DNA of 11,720 nucleotides. It comes from Phoronis ovalis (taxonomy: Eukaryota > Phoronida > Phoronidae). The stretch is taken from NCBI GenBank assembly GCA_028565635.1, contig JAOXYB010050824.1, positions 1-11,720 of the forward strand, given 5' to 3'. Shown here piece by piece: positions 1-8,880 of this stretch; position 1 is the stretch's first letter; each line of letters begins with the position of its first letter. The position numbers and the translations under genes are program-made. The notes below the pieces were generated by a model that ran no database searches, was not told the origin of the DNA, and worked only from the letters and a program-made list of their open reading frames with translations.

Positions 1-515
1 TGTATCCCTGCTAGGTGTTACATGAAATGGAGTATTTTGATAATGAAATATTAGTACAAATAGTTAATACTGAATAGTACAAAAGCTATAATAGGCACAC
101 ATTATTATACACTGAACACAATTTTAGTCTCCATTTTTCCATTATTTGGAGATATCAGAAACATTCCTCTAGACATTGTTATAGCCTAATAATAACTCTA
201 AACGCATAATCAAGAGAGTTTGGGACGCAAGTTGAATGTTGCACTACTACACACTTTTGCAAATAGCATTTAGTTAAACTGGCAATGATCAAGGTAATTC
301 ATGCTACAGTAAAAACTGTTTAAAAAAAAAAGTTAATAAGTATTAAACAAATCTGGACAGAAACAAATCAGAATACTAGTTTAACAACCTTTAACTAAGC
401 AGCCAAAGCCAAGCTCAGCATATAAAATCTAATATTAATAAAATATGCATATTACAAAGAAATGTCATATAATCTTATCTCCTTAGTAACCACTATTTGT
501 TTATAAAGAGGATGT
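1..515. other. No gene seen
   Basis: AT-rich sequence without an open frame, splice-bounded exon or clear repeat on either strand. If the unrecognised gene continues leftward, this could be intron. Confidence 0.5.
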
Positions 516-945
516 TTGCCGGTGTATTACATGGATAAGGTGCCGCACAATTCGGGGAGGTGTATGCATATCTGTCAATGCTCCCGATTTGGAGGCTCGT
601 CTCCCGATCTCCCGATCCATATTAAAAATCTCCTGATTTCAAAATGTTCATGTTTCAAAATGTTTCGGCTCATATCACGGAAATATACGAAGGAAGCCAT
701 ATAGCAGTCACCAAATTGGTCTGTGCAATAAATGACAATGACAGCAAATCATTTTTTGTTATTTTTAATGAAACAAGTTATAAAAAGGTCAAAATAAAAA
801 TACTATCAAAGTAGTCCAAAATGGCTCAGAATGCATCAAATTAAGCCATTTTTTCAAAATTTTACGCAGGACCCCCTCTAGCCTTTGGCACGTCCTCGGG
901 AAAATCTCGCTATCTGGCATTTTCCAAAGTTGACAGGTATGTGTT
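516..945. repeat. Interspersed-repeat-like block, degenerate
   Basis: A stretch differing in composition from its flanks. It has three CTCCCGAT-type units at 580-620, a middle AT-rich part, and a CAGGACCCCCTCTAGCCTTTGGCACGTCCTCGGG-like segment near 866-900 (shown here only as its landmark motifs CCCCCTCTAGCC and CACGTCCTCGGG). The segment TGGCTCAGAATGCATCAAAT at 824-843 resembles a repeat I remember from several marine invertebrate genomes. The 62-codon frame at 516-704 is low-quality and repeat-derived, so I do not call a gene. Boundaries and class are uncertain. Confidence 0.45.
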
Positions 946-3009
946 AGCGTTTTCTACTTAAAACTATAAAACATTTTCAGACGCATAATACCTGGTCATA
1001 GAACTGTTGCAGTTTTCTTGGATCTATGTAAAACTATACTAAGAAGTTTAAAAGAGTTTAATTATATTCTGTATACTAACACAATGAATATTCATGTGAT
1101 GATCTACTCTAAATTATCAAAAATTTAACCTTGATTTAAGCTTATTGTGATTAAAGAAACATCCAAGTTTGACAAATTATATTTTTATTTTGTTTCACCC
1201 GGTCCAAATACGAGCTTGTTTTTCTTTGGAAAACAATGAAAGTCTTCAAGAAACGATGTACATTTCACATAAAACATACACTTACCCGTAGAAACATGTA
1301 TTCTATTGAACGATCAGATTAATTTTCTCATGTGCCATGGTATCAACGAGCGCTATTTTATTCACGCACGCTCATTCAAACGAAGATTTAATGCCAGCTT
1401 TTATAATGCGGATTTAATAGGATGAGAGATTAAGGGTGGTTCATGTAACTGTACAGCCTGTGGACAGTCAACACATTCATACATTTCATGGATAAGAACA
1501 ACAAAGCAATTGTTTCCTTATGATTGTGTGCAACATTTGACTACTTCTGTGGACTAACAATTTACTAAGTATATACTGGAACTTCCCTTCCCAAAGGAAT
1601 GAAAGTAATGCTCCCTACCTCAATATTACAATAAATGTAAAATAAACAGACTTACATGATCTTGACGGTTTACAGACGATACGTCATATTATTATACTAA
1701 TATTCTTCTCTACACATATTTAATTTATGACCTAGATTTACATTTTGACGCGAATGTTGGGGAGGATGACGTAACGGTGGAATGTACTGTGACGTATCGA
1801 TACATAGATCCCTAGTCATAATTAATACATTATCTTACACTAATTGTTGTCATATTATTAATCAGCTTATTGTTGGGAAATGACTGATGTAAAAAAACAA
1901 GCGATTTTTAAAGAAGAATTAATTCAATTCAAGGAAAGCCCAGAACTAAAAATGATCTTTTTAAATTATAAGCAAATATTATACAGATTATCACGTATCT
2001 TATACCCCAGACCAATAAATATCGTCGTCTACGAATAATCCTTTTATTATCAATTCAAATTAATCAACCTAATGTATCAGCATGCCTTCCTATATATTAT
2101 TTACAGATGTACTTACATATGATAGTTACGAACTGAACAATGAAATATACAAATTTCATGAGATTTTCCCTACAGTTAATATAATTGAAACATAGTAAAA
2201 ACGTGTTATTCATCTTATTTTTAACATCTCTCTTGTTAATGATTTTTTTATATAAATATAGTTGTAAGCAGGCAATACTCATTCTATGAATTATCAGGTA
2301 TTCAAGTTTAAATGTCACGTCACGAAGAAAAATACAGCAACAATAGCGATCCAATTTTGCCGGCAGGCTTGTGCTTCGGGGGGCTTGTGCCGTAAAAATA
2401 AAAACGTAATATGCGTACACGTTACCTTACTATATGGAGGTTGAATTTCGACCAATAAATTTAACAGTTCCTATCAGCATAAATTATGTTTCTTCGACGT
2501 TCTGTATTTCTGCTTCTATGATACTGGCAATACTTCAGTGAGAGAATTAAAATCCTCCGTGTTATATAAACACTTCATAAAGTAATACCGTAATAATTCA
2601 AAATAAATCTCACTTCATTCAGTATCGGAATTATCGATCAAGAAATTTCACTGTTTTCCTCTAGATTATAAAATAGTCTCATTAAAGTGTTCAACATGCA
2701 TTGTTTACTAAATTCTACACTAAAATTCTAAAAGACTGTTTAATTTGTTTTATTATATACTGGGATGATTTAGAAAACGTTTGTCCATAATTTATATATC
2801 AACATAAAACGTACATTATAAGTATTAGTTCATTTACTCGTATTATTGTGATTTATATAATTTCATCTAGCATTTCCGAGGTAGACTACTTTCTAGTTTA
2901 ACTTAAAGATTAAAATAAGCTTATTAAGTACACATTATCTCTGGAATAATCGATTTTACTGCACGAGCGATTTTCTGTAATTTCCTTATATTCGTGGAAC
3001 TACGAATAC
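946..3009. other. No supported gene; a few minor signals
   Basis: About 2 kb of AT-rich DNA. Three CRE-like half-sites (TACGTCA 1680-1686, TGACGTAA 1767-1774, TGACGTAT 1790-1797) cluster within 120 bp. A short GC-richer patch at 2355-2395 has two GGCTTGTGC copies 17 bp apart, flanked by CGGCA/TGCCG. A 27-codon forward frame (2312-2395) and a 107-codon reverse frame (2420-2097) overlap it; neither looks like a gene. It may be intron or 3' flank of the unrecognised gene. Confidence 0.5.
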
Positions 3010-3084
3010 TTATTGTCAGGTAGTACGGAGTAATTATTGTCAGGTAGTACGGAGTAATTATTGTCAGGTAGTACGGAGTAATTA
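3010..3084. repeat. 24-bp tandem repeat, 3.1 exact copies
   Basis: The unit TATTGTCAGGTAGTACGGAG plus TAAT is repeated with a 24-bp period and no mismatches over 75 bp. The perfect identity implies recent expansion. The minus-strand frame through it (repeating TPYYLTII) is an artefact of the period being a multiple of three. Confidence 0.95.
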
Positions 3085-3239
3085 GCTCAATCAGTAACGC
3101 ATGTATAATGAGCTGCATGCGTGAACAATGATTTTAGAGACCGTTGTGTATTTTAGAAGTCATTCTAGCGATAAAATACAAATTGGTTCGCTAGCGGGTT
3201 TGATAGTCACAGTAACTAACCTGATTAAGATATTTCCGG

Positions 3240-3299
3240 AATTATTTCTACTATATGTAAGTGTTTAAACTTATATAATTATATATAGTAGAAGTAATT
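3240..3299. repeat. 60-bp inverted repeat (hairpin), 17-bp arms
   Basis: Arm AATTATTTCTACTATAT (3240-3256) pairs with 3283-3299 at 16 of 17 positions around a 26-nt spacer that itself contains the palindrome GTTTAAAC. It lies just downstream of the third exon of the unrecognised gene. It could be a tiny palindromic transposon relic or an RNA hairpin in a 3' UTR. Confidence 0.8.
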
Positions 3300-3347
3300 T
3301 AAAATGTGCTCAGCAGGTATCGCTCGCCCGCGTTTATTTATCCTTAC

Positions 3348-3509
3348 CTCTTCCCACCTTTTTCTTTCAGCGATTATAGTATGTGAATGCTGTAGCCACT
3401 GTTTATAAAAGTGAGGACGTTCATACATTTCTTGGCAGTTTTGAGCATAATCATCTTTTTCCGGCAGTTGATCTGTTTCCAGTTGATCTGTTGATCTTCC
3501 TGGTCTTTG
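3348..3509 (-). CDS. Unrecognised gene, third coding exon (charged, Trp/Glu/Arg-rich)
   Basis: A 162-nt exon, 54 codons, phase 0, between acceptor TTTTAACAG/CAAAG and donor GAAGAG/gtaagg. It starts QRPGRSTDQLETDQLPEKDD and continues YAQNCQEMYERPHFYKQWLQ, then HSHTIIAERKRWEE. The second half looks like a charged amphipathic helix. The exon could be a protein-interaction or cytoskeletal segment, but I cannot assign it. If the donor is used, the gene continues beyond position 3348 toward the left edge, where I found no convincing next exon. If the intron is retained, the frame runs on for 22 codons to TAA at 3281-3279 and the gene would end there at about 133 residues. Confidence is in the exon, not in a function. 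Confidence 0.68.
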
Positions 3510-3911
3510 CTGTTAAAATACAAATGAATACAACTAAAAAATGTTAATACTGAGTATCTTTTATTAATTTATTGTCTTCATATAATTGTCCTGTGTTGGC
3601 TACCAAAACCACAGACGTCTTGATAGAAAAAGGCATCTCACTTTTTCCGATAATTAAATGTCAGGAGTGACGCTATTTAGAAGTGATGTCAAAAGAATCA
3701 GTTTGTGACATTTACTGTCACAGTTCCACGAAACTTGCACTCGACCTTTACGGACACTAGTCTTTGTACGATACTCTGATGATACTGTTAAGTCTGATTA
3801 CAGTCATTTTTGCAGTAGAAATTCTTATTAGTGTGTAACTCGTAAATCTAGGATGTACATATATATAAAGCTCTTGGATTTTTTTTTATCGTAGTTTAAA
3901 ATTTGTCGAAA

Positions 3912-3926
3912 CGCTCCCTGGTGGCT
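3912..3926 (-). promoter_or_regulatory. CTCF-like motif, one mismatch (CCACCAGGGAGCG)
   Basis: Minus-strand AGCCACCAGGGAGCG matches the CTCF core except for one G-to-A. It lies in the second intron of the unrecognised gene, in the same orientation as the better match at 9659-9674. Confidence 0.3.
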
Positions 3927-4456
3927 GCGATCAATCAAGTGTCATTGTTATTATTTTTTTTAAGATTCCCGTTGGATTTATATTACTATATTTTTAGCAG
4001 AAGAAATATCAAATGCTATGTTTATAAAATAGAAGCGTGATACGAGCCGGGATACGAGAATTTAGTATACTAGGTATTAGTATTACGCAGACTAAAATCT
4101 CACAATATTCTTATTTAGTTAGACACGTTGAAACTGCAACTAGAAGTGATCTTGCTTATATGGAAAAATGCATCAAATCACTATTCTGGTGAGCTTCCTT
4201 TATTTCCACGGCTACTATTCTGCAGGAAATAACTTTCAGAGGAACATAGCCAAACTTTAAAAGCAGTGCTAACATGATAACAAGAAGGTCGGGTAAATAT
4301 GATCATGTGATAGCTATTTTTAAAACTAGACGTTTTTATGAGGGAAAACAAATTCGGATTATCCTGGACATATACCACGGCAAAAAAATACCCATTTTTG
4401 AATATACACCTTAAGCTTATTCCAAGAAAATCTAGTATGCAATCCTATTCATATAC

Positions 4457-4564
4457 CTTGCGGCTGTTTCCAATGTTCAGCTCAGAGGCAGCACTGTTGG
4501 TCATCCATGAATAGAGAGAACCTGGTTGGGATTTGTGTTTTCTTGGTCTTCGTGGCCTTTTTTT
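4457..4564 (-). CDS. Unrecognised gene, second coding exon (basic segment)
   Basis: A 108-nt exon, 36 codons, phase 0 at both ends, between acceptor TTTCACACAG/AAAA and donor CGCAAG/gtatat. It reads KKRPRRPRKHKSQPGSLYSW, then MTNSAASELNIGNSRK. The first 11 residues are almost all Lys, Arg or Pro and resemble a nuclear localisation or nucleic-acid-binding stretch, though composition alone does not prove that. GC content is clearly higher than in the flanks, as expected of coding DNA here. The intron upstream (4565-6299, 1.7 kb) contains a short transposon-like element; the one downstream is 947 nt. No family was recognised. Confidence 0.62.
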
Positions 4565-4695
4565 CTGTGTGAAAGGAAAATAGCAAAATTCTTGTAAGCC
4601 ATACATATCAACATGTACATATTCAAGTGTTTCTTAAAAATTTTAATTCGTCCACGTGGAATATCATATTTAAGACACTATATCATCAGTTTTTG

Positions 4696-5067
4696 CCCGG
4701 GGGGTACTCAAGTTATTTTTGGTGGGGTGTGCAGCCCAGTTGAAAAATTTGGATTTGCATTGTATACTTCTTACTGCATTTCTTGGATTGCTACCGTAAA
4801 GAAATTCAAAAATTTGGATTGCTACCTGGCCACTGCTTACAGCAAATAATTTGGATTAATTTTAGGTTTGTATCCATAAATAGATTTTGGAATTTGGTTT
4901 GTATCAGTCAGTTTGCGTAAAAATTGTTTGCTACTCAAATATTTTAAATTTTGGATTGCTATCCTTATATTTCAAAAAATTTGGATTGGGTTTCCTACCA
5001 CAAGCTAAAATTTTGGATGGGTTGGGAGGCACATTCCCGTAGTCAAAAACACATGAGTACCCTCGGA
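4696..5067. mobile_element. Non-autonomous DNA-transposon-like element with inverted ends
   Basis: The left end CCCGGGGGGTACTCAAGT and the right end, read in reverse complement (TCCGAGGGTACTCATGT), form an inverted pair with few mismatches and a one-base gap. The interior is not coding. It is a series of about eight degenerate units built on ATTTGGATTGC(TACC), 30-45 bp apart. Flanks agtttttg (4688-4695) and agctattg (5068-5075) could be an aged 8-bp target duplication, 6 of 8 matching. It lies in the first intron of the unrecognised gene. Any apparent reading frame inside it is accidental. Ends starting CCCGGGGGGTACTC are, from memory, abundant in marine invertebrate genomes. Confidence 0.7.
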
Positions 5068-5075
5068 AGCTATTG

Positions 5076-6299
5076 ACATTATGGTAAGATGATAACGTAT
5101 AATATAAGCCTGATATTTAAATGACTGAAAATTACAACTCCAGTATCGAGACACAGTGAGGTGTATACATTATTTAAACCAATGTTTTAGCAATTAAAAC
5201 GAAGAGATAGACGTACAAAATAATACATTTGTAGGAAAGTTATATTTTGAATTTGATAATAAACAAGCCATTTTGGAAAAAATGTGTTTCTAAAATTTGA
5301 TCTTCAACGAAAACGAGTCAAAACCCCCTCTACAAATCTAAAACTTTAATGAGCTTTACAAAATATATCTACAAAACTCGATCAGTTTTTAAAAATTTTG
5401 CTTTAAACAGAAAAGTCTTTATTCTTAGTTTTTGAAAGTTATAACTTTTATTCTAAACTAAGCAAGCAATCTGAGACATGATTTGTGTAAAGTGTAGAGG
5501 ATTTTTTTTTAAATAACTTTGAAAACGTATTTTTTCCCAAAATAGCCTCTGATCAGATAATGAGAACCATTTTTCAAAAATGTATACTTTCTACTTATTT
5601 ATCTCTTTATTTTGGAATTATATAACTGAATAGTCGAGAAGAAAGTTATAATAATCAAATAATAGCGTCAACAATATATCTCGAGTCCTTAATTTTTAGT
5701 ATTCTGTTGGATGATGGATGGTCCTTCAAGAGTTTTTTCAAAGACAATATATGTAAGATGCCTTATTAAGAAACATTTTGATATTAAATTTAAAATCATT
5801 TAGTGCGAAATATAATCCCAATAATTGCAATAAGAAAATGGCAGAAATCAGCAAAAATGTTTTCAAATCAGACATTAATTAGCTATCATATGATACGTAG
5901 GCAATCTAATGAATCTATATTTCACAACATATAAGTAATTAACCACATAATTATATTAATAGAATAGAATTTCATTAATTTCTTCATTAATAAAATTTTG
6001 ACTGTTCAAAAAGACTTCTAAAGATCGAAAAATAATAATTTGGCTTTAGAATAATCACAAGTATACAATCTCGTATATAATTAAAAACCTATGATACGAT
6101 TAAACTGGTTGTGTTTCCTAATATCCTATAATTAAAATTAATGGTGGCGGAGATAGATACCTCATTCGGATCAGAGGGTTGTATAAAGTGCTACTAACAT
6201 TTTAATTATGTGAGGCTCTTTTAATAAAATAATTAAGATAATAACTGCATGCTGAATAATATATATTTTAATGTATATGTGTATTTTGAATATCCTCAC
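5076..6299. other. Intronic AT-rich sequence, nothing recognised
   Basis: Upstream part of the 1.7-kb intron between the first two coding exons of the unrecognised gene. Many A and T runs, no exon-like GC rise, no tandem array. The part from 5230 to 5600 has a repeat-like look (short A/T runs, CAAAACCCCCTCTAC) but no boundaries I can define. Confidence 0.5.
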
Positions 6300-6362
6300 C
6301 TCTTCCCATCCTGTTATCCTGTTTATCTCGTCGTCATTTGTGCTACTTTTATAAACGGACAT
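6300..6362 (-). CDS. Unrecognised gene, putative first coding exon
   Basis: I do not recognise this protein. The exon reads MSVYKSSTNDDEINRITGWE plus a final E, 21 codons from ATG 6362-6360 to donor GAG/gtgagg, phase 0. The ATG is chosen because an in-frame TGA lies six codons upstream, so the frame cannot extend 5'. A good acceptor (TTATTTTTCACAG/AACATT) sits at 6398-6400, 35 nt before the ATG. The exon may therefore begin at 6397 with a short leader and follow an upstream noncoding exon. An out-of-frame ATG at 6376 opens a 17-codon upstream frame. The exon joins in phase with the exons at 4564-4457 and 3509-3348. Its call rests on splice signals and phase consistency, not homology; alone it would be weak. 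Confidence 0.5.
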
Positions 6363-6436
6363 GACTCTGCTGTCATTTCAAATTAGGAATAAATGTTCTG
6401 TGAAAAATAACAGGAATTTCGTGACGTTTATATTAC

Positions 6437-6628
6437 CTTGGGATTAAAGTCTACGTGTAATATAGATTTCATACTGTTCCACACGACCTGTATAAATCCC
6501 ATTGCACGTTTACTAAATTTTCGTCGCGTATCAGAAACTGTAACTTCAATCCAAATTAAATCACGAGCTAACTGATTTGTGACGTCATGGTATAAACATC
6601 GCGGTTTTTCCTCTGTTCGGTCATGCAT
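6437..6628 (-). other. Possible upstream (5' UTR or promoter) segment of the unrecognised gene
   Basis: An open stretch of 64 codons on the minus strand ends at a potential donor (CCCAAG/gtaata, boundary 6437). Splicing to either acceptor before the ATG at 6362 gives an early stop, and to the better one leaves an intron of only 39 nt. It is therefore not a coding exon of this gene as modelled. It may be promoter or noncoding leader, since it contains a palindromic CRE. Confidence 0.2.
6580..6587. promoter_or_regulatory. Palindromic cAMP-response element TGACGTCA
   Basis: An exact 8-bp CRE, the binding site of CREB/ATF bZIP factors, about 220 bp upstream of the putative ATG at 6362 of the unrecognised minus-strand gene. 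A related TGACGTTT lies at 6422-6429. The location fits a proximal promoter. An 8-mer also arises by chance, so function is inferred. Confidence 0.35.
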
Positions 6629-6639
6629 GTATATGTGCA

Positions 6640-7490
6640 GTTTGCGAGGATAATAAACAGAACGAATAGAAATTAGGTTTTCAACTTATCATTTTGTGAT
6701 GTAATTGTTGTTCTGCGTGCTATACTTAAGTGTCGAAACTCTTTCCGTATCATATCTTCAAAGAACTGTAAATATGACCGTTTACGTACATCAACATGCT
6801 ACGTTAACATATCACACCTTGCTTTAACATGAAAATGAATTGTTATAGCTACAGATATGCAATATAGGTAGACAATAATTGTAAATGACAGGCTATAATC
6901 ACCAAGGTGATTTATGCAACAAATTAACAGTTTGATGTACGGATAATTATTTAGTACTTATATTTCAGAAAATAATCGGTCGTATATCGTGTTATGAAAT
7001 TTTAAATTACAACACCTCAAGGACAAGTGTAAGGATTTTTGCCGTACACAGTGTCGATCACAATAATTCAAACCAACCTATCATAGCGATGGATTTAATA
7101 TGCAAATGTACATGTGCGTGCGTTAGAAAATGTATATGGTTTACTATGTAAAGTATAAAAATAGTTGTTTTGGTGCAGGAATTTCACGGTTTTATATTTT
7201 TATCAATAATCCAAATGTATTTAAATGAGACACTCACACCATAATTGATGCATTTCTAAATGTAAAAATAAACGGTAGGTTTTAATTCGAATTGTATTAA
7301 AATTTAGGAAATGATAAAACCAAATATAATTCACAAACAAATATATGTATTGCACAGAAAAATAAATACATAAAATATACGACAAAATTATAAATGTCTT
7401 TGGCGAAGTCAAGATTAATTTATTATAATAAACAAAACAAGACTCGAATTTAATTCTTTGAAACTAATTTCTAACTTCGTAGATAAAATC
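6640..7490. other. Intergenic region between the two minus-strand genes
   Basis: Lies between the 3' end of the CRAL-TRIO gene and the presumed promoter of the unrecognised gene. AT-rich, with no exon-like segment or repeat array seen. The 63-codon reverse frame at 7412-7221 is low-complexity and not convincing. Confidence 0.5.
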
Positions 7491-7492
7491 AG

Positions 7493-7498
7493 TTTATT
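7493..7498 (-). terminator. Candidate poly(A) signal AATAAA
   Basis: Canonical AATAAA on the minus strand, about 330 nt after the CRAL-TRIO stop; a second copy lies at 7419-7424. A 3' UTR of 350-420 nt is ordinary for an animal mRNA. Chance occurrence cannot be excluded in such AT-rich sequence. Confidence 0.3.
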
Positions 7499-7795
7499 AA
7501 AGTCTCAATCTACTCCAGAAAGCATCATGAAACACTTGAGGTATTCCCCCAGGATGCTTGTTTGTTACTAAGCCGATGGCGCATATTAAAAAACTGAAAT
7601 AACAGTTTAAATTGATTTCGGGCAAGAAATGCATAAGATTGCATAAAATTTAGGAAAATATACAATCATGCGTAAGACGAAATAGAAGTTTTAACGCTGG
7701 AGCTTTAATAACACTCAAACCTTGAAATACTTCAGTTTAAAGCTTGATACAAGCCAATATCTCCTGCTGCATACAATAAAATCAATCAACTTCAC

Positions 7796-7801
7796 TTTAA
7801 T
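7796..7801 (-). terminator. Candidate poly(A) signal ATTAAA
   Basis: ATTAAA on the minus strand about 26 nt after the stop of the CRAL-TRIO gene. It would give a very short 3' UTR. In AT-rich DNA the hexamer is expected by chance, so this is only a candidate. Confidence 0.2.
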
Positions 7802-7826
7802 ACTTCATTATATTATACTAAATTCA

Positions 7827-7982
7827 TCAATCAACATTAAGCTTCCTAAATGTTCCAGACATTCCTTGCAGAGCATCTTGTTTGAAATGTGCTCCCTTTA
7901 TACCCGGCGTATCTTCGACCAACCCATACTCTAACATATCTTCAAAATTGTTTTCACACAACAGCAAAAATTCTCCAAAACC
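7827..7982 (-). CDS. CRAL-TRIO lipid-transfer protein, terminal exon with stop
   Basis: Last coding exon, 51 codons plus TGA at 7829-7827, after acceptor TTTTTCAG/GGTTTTGG in phase 0. It reads GFGEFLLLCENNFEDMLEYG, continues through LVEDTPGIKG, and ends MSGTFRKLNVD. A short tail ending G-T/S-F/Y-R-K-L-x-(I/V)-D is common in invertebrate members of the family. It supports this as the natural C-terminus rather than a truncation. Together the four exons give about 187 residues. Family members usually have about 280-320, so roughly the last two thirds of the protein is present. The frame is intact throughout, with no stops or shifts, so the gene looks functional. Confidence 0.88.
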   Translation of the reverse strand, partial: GFGEFLLLCENNFEDMLEYGLVEDTPGIKGAHFKQDALQGMSGTFRKLNVD

Positions 7983-8151
7983 CTGAAAAATGTACTCACA
8001 ATAAAGTACCTTGAATGTAATTTTATTTTCTGGAAATTAACAAATTTGATGACATCAAAGAAGGCCATGACAATGACGATGACTATACAAAAAATGACAT
8101 TGTTGTGTTAGCTGATGTTTTTTATACTGATGCTGATAATAATAATGGTAA

Positions 8152-8268
8152 TATTGCTGGAGATGAAGACGATGATGATGATGAGAATGACGACGATGAT
8201 CATGTTGATGATGAGATGATGAATGATGATGATGGTGATATTTCTTTATGATGATGATGATTAAGCAT
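8152..8268. repeat. GAT/ATG-rich microsatellite, imperfect
   Basis: Mostly GAT triplets with interruptions, in the last intron of the CRAL-TRIO gene. Read forward it gives an Asp-rich frame from about 8030 to 8251. That frame lacks a suitable start, is closed upstream by TAA, and has no acceptor, so I treat it as simple sequence. Confidence 0.8.
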
Positions 8269-8464
8269 GATAATGACGTTGACTATTATAATTACAAAAA
8301 AAATATTGTGATGATGAAGTCTTCCATTCTGTGTAGTACTACTTATTACTCTAATTATACACTAAATATATTCCTGATACATAACAAGTAGGAAATCAAA
8401 ATTGCACAAAAAACTTATATGACATTGTTATTGGATATAATTGTATATTTCCTCATGCCATTAC

Positions 8465-8566
8465 CTCGAATTTGAAATTATCTAAATTTCCGCCATACTC
8501 CGTAGGCAGCACATCAGGTGGAAAAGACTTATGTAGATCTTCAATGGAATGTCCGTGAAAATGAAG
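8465..8566 (-). CDS. CRAL-TRIO lipid-transfer protein, penultimate exon
   Basis: A phase-0 exon of 102 nt, 34 codons, between acceptor TTATTGTAG/CTTC and donor TTCGAG/gtaatg. It reads LHFHGHSIEDLHKSFPP, then DVLPTEYGGNLDNFKFE. The H-x-H/G-x-S/N start, the helix L-x-x-x-FP and the block LP-EYGG are the closing signature of the CRAL-TRIO domain, shared by alpha-TTP, clavesins and RLBP1. The spacing to the preceding exon (KDKLKNR then LHFHG) matches the family exactly, with no insertion. The intron on its upstream side (8567-9146) carries the 17-bp tandem repeat; the intron downstream (7983-8464) carries a GAT-rich tract. Confidence 0.92.
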
Positions 8567-8795
8567 CTACAATAAGTGTAAAATAGGATTATGTCACGGA
8601 AAATACTGTACATTAAATAATGTCTGCAATGGGCGCACCAGAGATTCAAGTTTTAGGTATAAAACAAAATAAGTTCTTAAATTTAATGGAAATACTAAAG
8701 ACCATTTAGAGACCACCCACAGGTCAAAGAGGAGAGCAGCAGTATCATATCGTGGTTTTGCTCACATAATTATGGTTTTTACTAAAATTTCGGTT

Positions 8796-8880
8796 TCAAC
8801 GTATTAGAATAATCAACGTAGTAGAATAATCAACGTAGTAGAATAATCAACGTAGTAGAATAATCAACGTAGTAGAATAA
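8796..8880. repeat. 17-bp tandem repeat, 5 copies
   Basis: Five head-to-tail copies of TCAACGTAGTAGAATAA, 85 bp. Only the first copy differs, by one base (GTATT for GTAGT). It is intronic in the CRAL-TRIO gene. The near identity marks recent expansion and likely length polymorphism. Confidence 0.95.

Noticed and set aside
1327-1407. 26-codon plus-strand frame starting MVSTSAILFTHAHSNEDLMP
   Set aside because: It has some coding-like composition but no splice sites or neighbouring exon, so it cannot be distinguished from chance.
2312-2395. 27-codon plus-strand frame starting MSRHEEKYSNN
   Set aside because: Too short to support. It overlaps a small GC-rich repeat-like patch and has no clear donor or downstream exon.
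2097-2420. 107-codon minus-strand open frame
   Set aside because: It is the longest frame in the window. But its composition is that of translated AT-rich DNA (runs of Y, I, N, K), and it shows no domain, no convincing splice context and no similarity I can name.
3128-3268. 46-codon plus-strand frame starting MILETVVYF, with an internal GTAAGT donor at 3257
   Set aside because: It looks exon-like, but there is no partner exon or promoter. It runs into the palindrome that supplies the donor, and it is antisense to the end of the unrecognised gene. Chance is the simpler explanation.
4181-4378. 65-codon minus-strand frame as an extra exon of the unrecognised gene
   Set aside because: A possible acceptor (TTTCCTGCAG) leads within a few codons to a stop, and no donor restores phase between the neighbouring exons.
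4613-4849. 78-codon plus-strand frame
   Set aside because: It crosses the left end of the element at 4696 and reads its degenerate repeats; there is no domain.
7722-7934. 70-codon plus-strand frame
   Set aside because: It is the antisense shadow of the terminal CRAL-TRIO exon.
8030-8251. Asp-rich plus-strand frame
   Set aside because: It is produced by the GAT microsatellite inside an intron of the opposite-strand gene, with no start codon or acceptor.
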